From contig DINW01000092.1 of assembly GCA_002423705.1 (NCBI GenBank), forward strand, positions 10,060 to 20,244: DNA of 10,185 nucleotides. The letters are read 5' to 3'. This DNA is from Clostridium sp. UBA5530. GTDB lineage: Bacteria; Bacillota; Clostridia; Clostridiales; Clostridiaceae. The notes under the pieces are model-generated. The model made no database searches, was not told where the DNA came from, and saw only the letters and a program-made list of their open reading frames with translations. How positions within the stretch are numbered: the first letter of the stretch is position 1; the number at the start of each line of letters is the position of its first letter. The translations under genes and the position numbers were made by a program. Shown one piece after another: positions 6,956 to 10,185 of the stretch.

Positions 6956-8047
6956 TTATTGATTAATAGATAATCCTTTACATAGTTGGCCTTTTATAGC
7001 ACCGCTTCCATAAAATCTAGCAGCATACATTAAGGCATGAAGGTTTTCAGCAGTAGTACCAACAGGGATTTGACATCCAGCTCCTAGAGTAAAGCCATTG
7101 GGGCTATCACTAGCTTTTAACAGGCATTCTTTAGCAGATTTTATAACTTGATTAGGAGATCCATTTCTAAGGACTTCTACAGGAGGAACATTACCAGAGA
7201 TAGACATTGTAGTACCAACAGCGTTTTTCAACTGGTGTAAGTCTTCACAATTATCTACGCTAAAGCTAGTTATTCCTACGTCACATAAGTCTTCCCATCT
7301 GTCCTTGGTTTTACCACACATGTGGAGAGATGGAGCTGAGCCAGTTATAGCTTTGATTCCTTCTACTACCTTTATTAGATAGGGTTTACCAAATTCTCTG
7401 AATTGTTTTATACTTAAGAGGTTTCCAGAAGCCACGGGGTCAGACAGTGAGATACCTACACCACATTCCTTAAAGGCAACTTCTACATATCTTAGAATAC
7501 ACTCTACAGAAAACTCTAAAAGCCTATGAAGATTATCTTTATTTTTTATTATATCTTTTAATAGGTCTTCAGACCCCCTTATAGCAACAGCAGTGCTTAG
7601 AGGTCCTCCTATACTTGTACCTATAAACCTGTCTCTAGAGAACTCATCAGTCAACAATTTTAATGCTTCTATTATGATAGGTAGTCTACCGTCTTTATAT
7701 GGGTTTATTACATCTAAGGATTTTAAGGTAGAATAATCTTTCAATATAGGCTTATCTACAAAACATACACTATCTTTAGGGTATTTTAGAACTGAACCTA
7801 AAGCTTCTCCAATGCCTCTTAGGCCGGGACCTATTCCCATATTGTCAGCACCAAAAATTTTTGCGTTATTTGACTCTACTTCTCTTATTAGACTAGGAGA
7901 AAAATAATAATCATTTATATTTATTCCATATAATAAGGGAGAGGTTTCCCCTATGCTCAAAGAACAGGGGATTCTATCTACCTCTTTACCTTTCTTATAT
8001 AAGATCTTTCTTTCTTTTGGGGTTAATTGATCTTTTAAAATTTTCAT
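6956..8047 (-). CDS. Uroporphyrinogen-decarboxylase-fold methyltransferase (MtaA/CmuA-like), 363 aa
   Basis: A TIM-barrel protein of the URO-D superfamily, in the branch that moves methyl groups to or from corrinoid proteins, not heme synthesis. The likely zinc site is complete: H242 and C244 in LHMCGK, and C325 in LGAGCQIP. This is the HxC...C arrangement known from the methylcobamide:coenzyme M methyltransferases MtaA and MtbA. The barrel strand SLSDPVASG (about 200-208) and SISGNVPP (282-289) are also family-typical. The conserved N-terminal arginine motif of true HemE is absent; the region reads VDRIPCSLSIGET. GGAGG lies about 6 bases before the ATG, and the gene starts 20 bases after the preceding one, so it is the last gene of the operon. 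The methyl donor and acceptor are unknown. In a bacterium the final acceptor is likely to be tetrahydrofolate, coenzyme M being rare. Confidence 0.85.
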   Translation of the reverse strand: MKILKDQLTPKERKILYKKGKEVDRIPCSLSIGETSPLLYGININDYYFSPSLIREVESNNAKIFGADNMGIGPGLRGIGEALGSVLKYPKDSVCFVDKPILKDYSTLKSLDVINPYKDGRLPIIIEALKLLTDEFSRDRFIGTSIGGPLSTAVAIRGSEDLLKDIIKNKDNLHRLLEFSVECILRYVEVAFKECGVGISLSDPVASGNLLSIKQFREFGKPYLIKVVEGIKAITGSAPSLHMCGKTKDRWEDLCDVGITSFSVDNCEDLHQLKNAVGTTMSISGNVPPVEVLRNGSPNQVIKSAKECLLKASDSPNGFTLGAGCQIPVGTTAENLHALMYAARFYGSGAIKGQLCKGLSINQ

Positions 8048-8067
8048 AATAACAACCCTCCATTATT

Positions 8068-8907
8068 CTAGTTAAAGTTTAATATAGTTAGTTTGTTTAG
8101 CGGAGCATCTATGTAATTTATACAGTTTAAACCTAGAAATGGGCTATGTCCAGGAATTTTAGTATATTCTAGAAGGCTTTCACCATAGGTAGTACTGTTT
8201 AAAGACACATATTCCTTTATATTGCAGCAATTAGAATCCAATAGATTTTGAGTTAACTTGCCACATATATGGATTGTTGCATCAGGACATTGTTCATGTA
8301 ATCTAGAGAGCACATTTAGGCAGTAATGATTATACACATCTTTAAAGACTTTGGGACCAATTATATCTATAGTACCTAAAGGATCTCCAAAGGATAATAT
8401 CTTTACTCCCTTTTCATATACAAGCTTTCCATATAGTACTATAAAGTCTGTTATAAAATTCATAATAAAATCAAAGGTACTTTTCTGATTTCTCATGGAT
8501 TTGAATATAGTTTTTAAATCAACTAAAGCTGAAAGGATTGTAAAGGGGCCTTCTATATTATAAATTATGTTTTCATTTCTTAAATCATTAAGGGCTAAAA
8601 CCATGGCATGAAATCTCTTAGATTCAAAATTCAGAGCTAGTGGTATGTGATTTAAATCCGAATATGTTGAGTCTGTTATCATAGCTCCTGGATAGTTCAA
8701 GGAAACTGATGCTCCTAAAAGTTCTGCCTCCAAGGTGCTACAGAAGGGAAGATTAACCCAAGAGCCTTTCTTCATAGTTAAAGCTAGATCTGAAATATTT
8801 TCATGATTAAAGTGAAATTCTTTTGGAGTATCTATATAATTTTTATTTGGTTTATATAATTCATTAAAGCTATTATGAGAGTTGCTGGCGCATACAAATC
8901 TTTTCAA
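8068..8907 (-). CDS. Short uroporphyrinogen-decarboxylase-fold protein (MtaA-like), 279 aa
   Basis: A second, divergent URO-D-family protein, clearly shorter than the usual 330-370 residues because the N-terminal part of the barrel is reduced. Recognisable parts are LPFCSTLEAELLG (54-66), FNIEGPF-like NIEGPFTIL (117-125), LSFGDPLGT (171-179), TIHICGK (211-217) and LGLNC (258-262). The presumed zinc ligands are H213, C215 and C262, equivalent to H242, C244 and C325 of the next gene. I placed the start at TTG 8907 because AGGAGGT is 6-7 bases upstream; an ATG at 8976 would overlap the preceding gene by 47 bases and has no comparable site. It lies 22 bases after the activator gene and 20 bases before the 363-residue paralogue. 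It may be the substrate-side or cofactor-side methyltransferase, or a partner of the longer protein; the sequence does not decide. Confidence 0.75.
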   Translation of the reverse strand: MKRFVCASNSHNSFNELYKPNKNYIDTPKEFHFNHENISDLALTMKKGSWVNLPFCSTLEAELLGASVSLNYPGAMITDSTYSDLNHIPLALNFESKRFHAMVLALNDLRNENIIYNIEGPFTILSALVDLKTIFKSMRNQKSTFDFIMNFITDFIVLYGKLVYEKGVKILSFGDPLGTIDIIGPKVFKDVYNHYCLNVLSRLHEQCPDATIHICGKLTQNLLDSNCCNIKEYVSLNSTTYGESLLEYTKIPGHSPFLGLNCINYIDAPLNKLTILNFN

Positions 8908-8913
8908 ATTATT

Positions 8914-8920
8914 ACCTCCT
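8914..8920 (-). promoter_or_regulatory. Ribosome binding site that fixes the TTG start of the short URO-D gene
   Basis: AGGAGGT on the - strand, followed by AATAA and then TTG at 8907. It lies between the stop of the activator gene and the TTG, which is why this non-ATG start is preferred over the upstream ATG codons. Confidence 0.75.
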
Positions 8921-8929
8921 AAAAACACT

Positions 8930-10185
8930 TTAATTAAACATAAGACATTTATAAAATAAGTTCTCATAGCCATCAAGATTTGAAAGCTCTATATATTTAG
9001 CACAGTTAGAAATAACTTGGCACTGATCCCTTTCTTCTTTGGATAATAAGCATAGCAGGGCACCTGACTTAGAGGAATTTCCACTATAATAAATCTTGTC
9101 TATAAGTTCTGAAGGAAACATTCCAATGGCTTTAAGACTATCCTTGGATAAATGTGCTCCGAATTGTCCCGCCACTATAACCCTACCAATAGAAGAAACA
9201 GATATATTGCTATATTGTAGCAAAGCTAATATACCAGATAATATGGCTCCTTTGGCTAATTGAACTTGTCTTATGTCACTTTGGCATATGTATATAGGAT
9301 TGTCACCCTTAATTAGATATACAACTCTTTTCCCTTGTAATTCCTCTACTAAAGGTGAGTTGATTTTTAGTCTTCCGTTGCTTCCTAATGCATCAGCTTT
9401 TATAAGGGCTGCTATGATATCTAACAACCCACTGCCACATATACCCTTTGGCATGGCGGAACCTATGGTGGTGAAGTGAAGGGTTTCATCAATCAATGAA
9501 GCACTATCAATGGCTCCTAACAAAGCGGGCATTCCACAGGATATATTCATACCTTCTAATGCAGGACCTGAGGCACAGGAACAACATATGATTTTACCAT
9601 TATGACATAGAGCAATTTCCCCGTTAGTTCCTATATCAATAAACAATGTAGTACCAGTGGAAGTGTGTGCTCTAGTGGATAGAAGTCCTGCTACAATATC
9701 TCCTCCTATATAAGATGATATGGAGGGCAGAGTATACACCTTCCCTAGCTCATTGATTTTTAGACCTATAGAGGAACCATGTAAATAAAGACTACTATTA
9801 GTTACATTAAGATAAGGGGAAGTTCCCAAAGTTTTTATTGGCAATTTTAAAAGGCTATGAATCATAGTTGGATTTCCAGCTACAACTATTTCATATATAG
9901 AATTTATATTAATGTGATTTCTACAACATAGCCATTTTATAGAGGAATTCAACTTTTCAATTATGGAATCATGAAGATTTTCTAGGCCATCTTTTACTTC
10001 CATAGTATATTGAATTCTAGTTAATACATCCAAGCCCCAAGAAGTTTGTGGGTTCATAAAAGAAACTTCATCTATTTCTTCAAAGGTAACAAGGTTGGTT
10101 AAGGTAAAACATACAGTAGTAGTACCTAAGTCCAAGGCTATACCATATATTAAAGCATCACCTTCAATAATGTCTAGGAGCTCCC
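8930..10185 (-). CDS. Corrinoid protein reductive activator (RACo/ASKHA, DUF4445), C-terminal part
   Basis: 417 residues are visible; the frame stays open to the window edge, so the start lies beyond base 10185. Proteins of this family use ATP to reduce inactive cob(II)alamin back to cob(I)alamin in corrinoid methyl carriers. Full-length members are about 550-640 residues with an N-terminal [2Fe-2S] domain, which would be off the window. Visible from residue 1: IYGIALDLGTTTV (phosphate 1 loop, about 12-24), NPQTSWGLDVLTRI (44-57), TLFIDIGTNGEIAL (phosphate 2, about 179-192), CASGPALEGMNISCGMPA (203-220), GICGSGLLDIIAAL (247-260) and VAGQFGAHLSK (337-347). These are the hallmarks of the DUF4445 ASKHA domain. 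A TTG at 10135 could be mistaken for the start, but it lies inside the first phosphate motif. It is the upstream visible gene of the methyltransferase operon, and its presence implies a corrinoid protein partner. Confidence 0.93.
   Translation of the reverse strand, partial: ELLDIIEGDALIYGIALDLGTTTVCFTLTNLVTFEEIDEVSFMNPQTSWGLDVLTRIQYTMEVKDGLENLHDSIIEKLNSSIKWLCCRNHININSIYEIVVAGNPTMIHSLLKLPIKTLGTSPYLNVTNSSLYLHGSSIGLKINELGKVYTLPSISSYIGGDIVAGLLSTRAHTSTGTTLFIDIGTNGEIALCHNGKIICCSCASGPALEGMNISCGMPALLGAIDSASLIDETLHFTTIGSAMPKGICGSGLLDIIAALIKADALGSNGRLKINSPLVEELQGKRVVYLIKGDNPIYICQSDIRQVQLAKGAILSGILALLQYSNISVSSIGRVIVAGQFGAHLSKDSLKAIGMFPSELIDKIYYSGNSSKSGALLCLLSKEERDQCQVISNCAKYIELSNLDGYENLFYKCLMFN

Noticed and set aside
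6956..8907. Annotation of either URO-D-fold protein as heme biosynthesis enzyme HemE.
   Set aside because: Both lack the N-terminal arginine substrate motif, carry an HxC...C zinc site instead, and lie in an operon with a corrinoid activator and no heme genes.
8908..8976. ATG at 8976 as the start of the short URO-D protein.
   Set aside because: It would overlap the activator gene by 47 bases without a ribosome binding site, whereas AGGAGGT stands directly before the TTG at 8907.
1..10185. CRISPR array, insertion sequence or phage genes.
   Set aside because: No regularly spaced repeats, transposase, integrase or terminal repeats are visible on either strand.

Overview
The window looks like a chromosomal segment of an AT-rich, low-GC Gram-positive anaerobe of the Clostridium type. 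The evidence is strong AGGAGG-like ribosome binding sites, heavy use of ATA and AGA codons, a TTG start, an FtsX-type ABC transporter facing its own two-component system, and corrinoid methyl-transfer genes typical of strict anaerobes. Species cannot be named from the sequence.

Left part (1-1529). The N-terminal end of a MATE-family multidrug/Na+ antiporter gene runs leftward off the window edge. A gap of about 410 bases follows, rich in small inverted repeats. Then comes a short FMN-binding (pyridoxamine-phosphate-oxidase-like) gene on the + strand that appears truncated and probably broken. A 63-residue membrane protein gene lies on the - strand, preceded by a possible 9-codon leader ORF with its own ribosome binding site. 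A second gap of about 370 bases follows.

Middle (1530-6949). This is a sensor/transporter module. A response regulator and a sensor histidine kinase (- strand, 14-base overlap) are divergent from an ABC ATPase and an 860-residue FtsX-type permease (+ strand, also 14-base overlap). The 170-base divergent region carries two copies of TCACTTTA exactly 11 bases apart, a plausible binding site for the response regulator. The likely logic is that the kinase senses an envelope signal and the regulator switches on the transporter. The substrate is unknown. A perfect 19-bp-stem hairpin ends the permease gene and serves as a shared terminator for the convergent operon on its right.

Right part (6956-10185). 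Three leftward genes form an operon. They are a corrinoid-protein reductive activator of the RACo/ASKHA (DUF4445) type, whose N-terminus lies beyond the window, followed by two different uroporphyrinogen-decarboxylase-fold (MtaA/CmuA-like) proteins of 279 and 363 residues. Both keep the His-X-Cys...Cys zinc site of methyl transferases. Together they suggest a corrinoid-dependent demethylation or methyl-transfer system. Its corrinoid carrier protein and methyl donor are not visible here and may be encoded upstream. This operon is the most interesting functional unit of the window.
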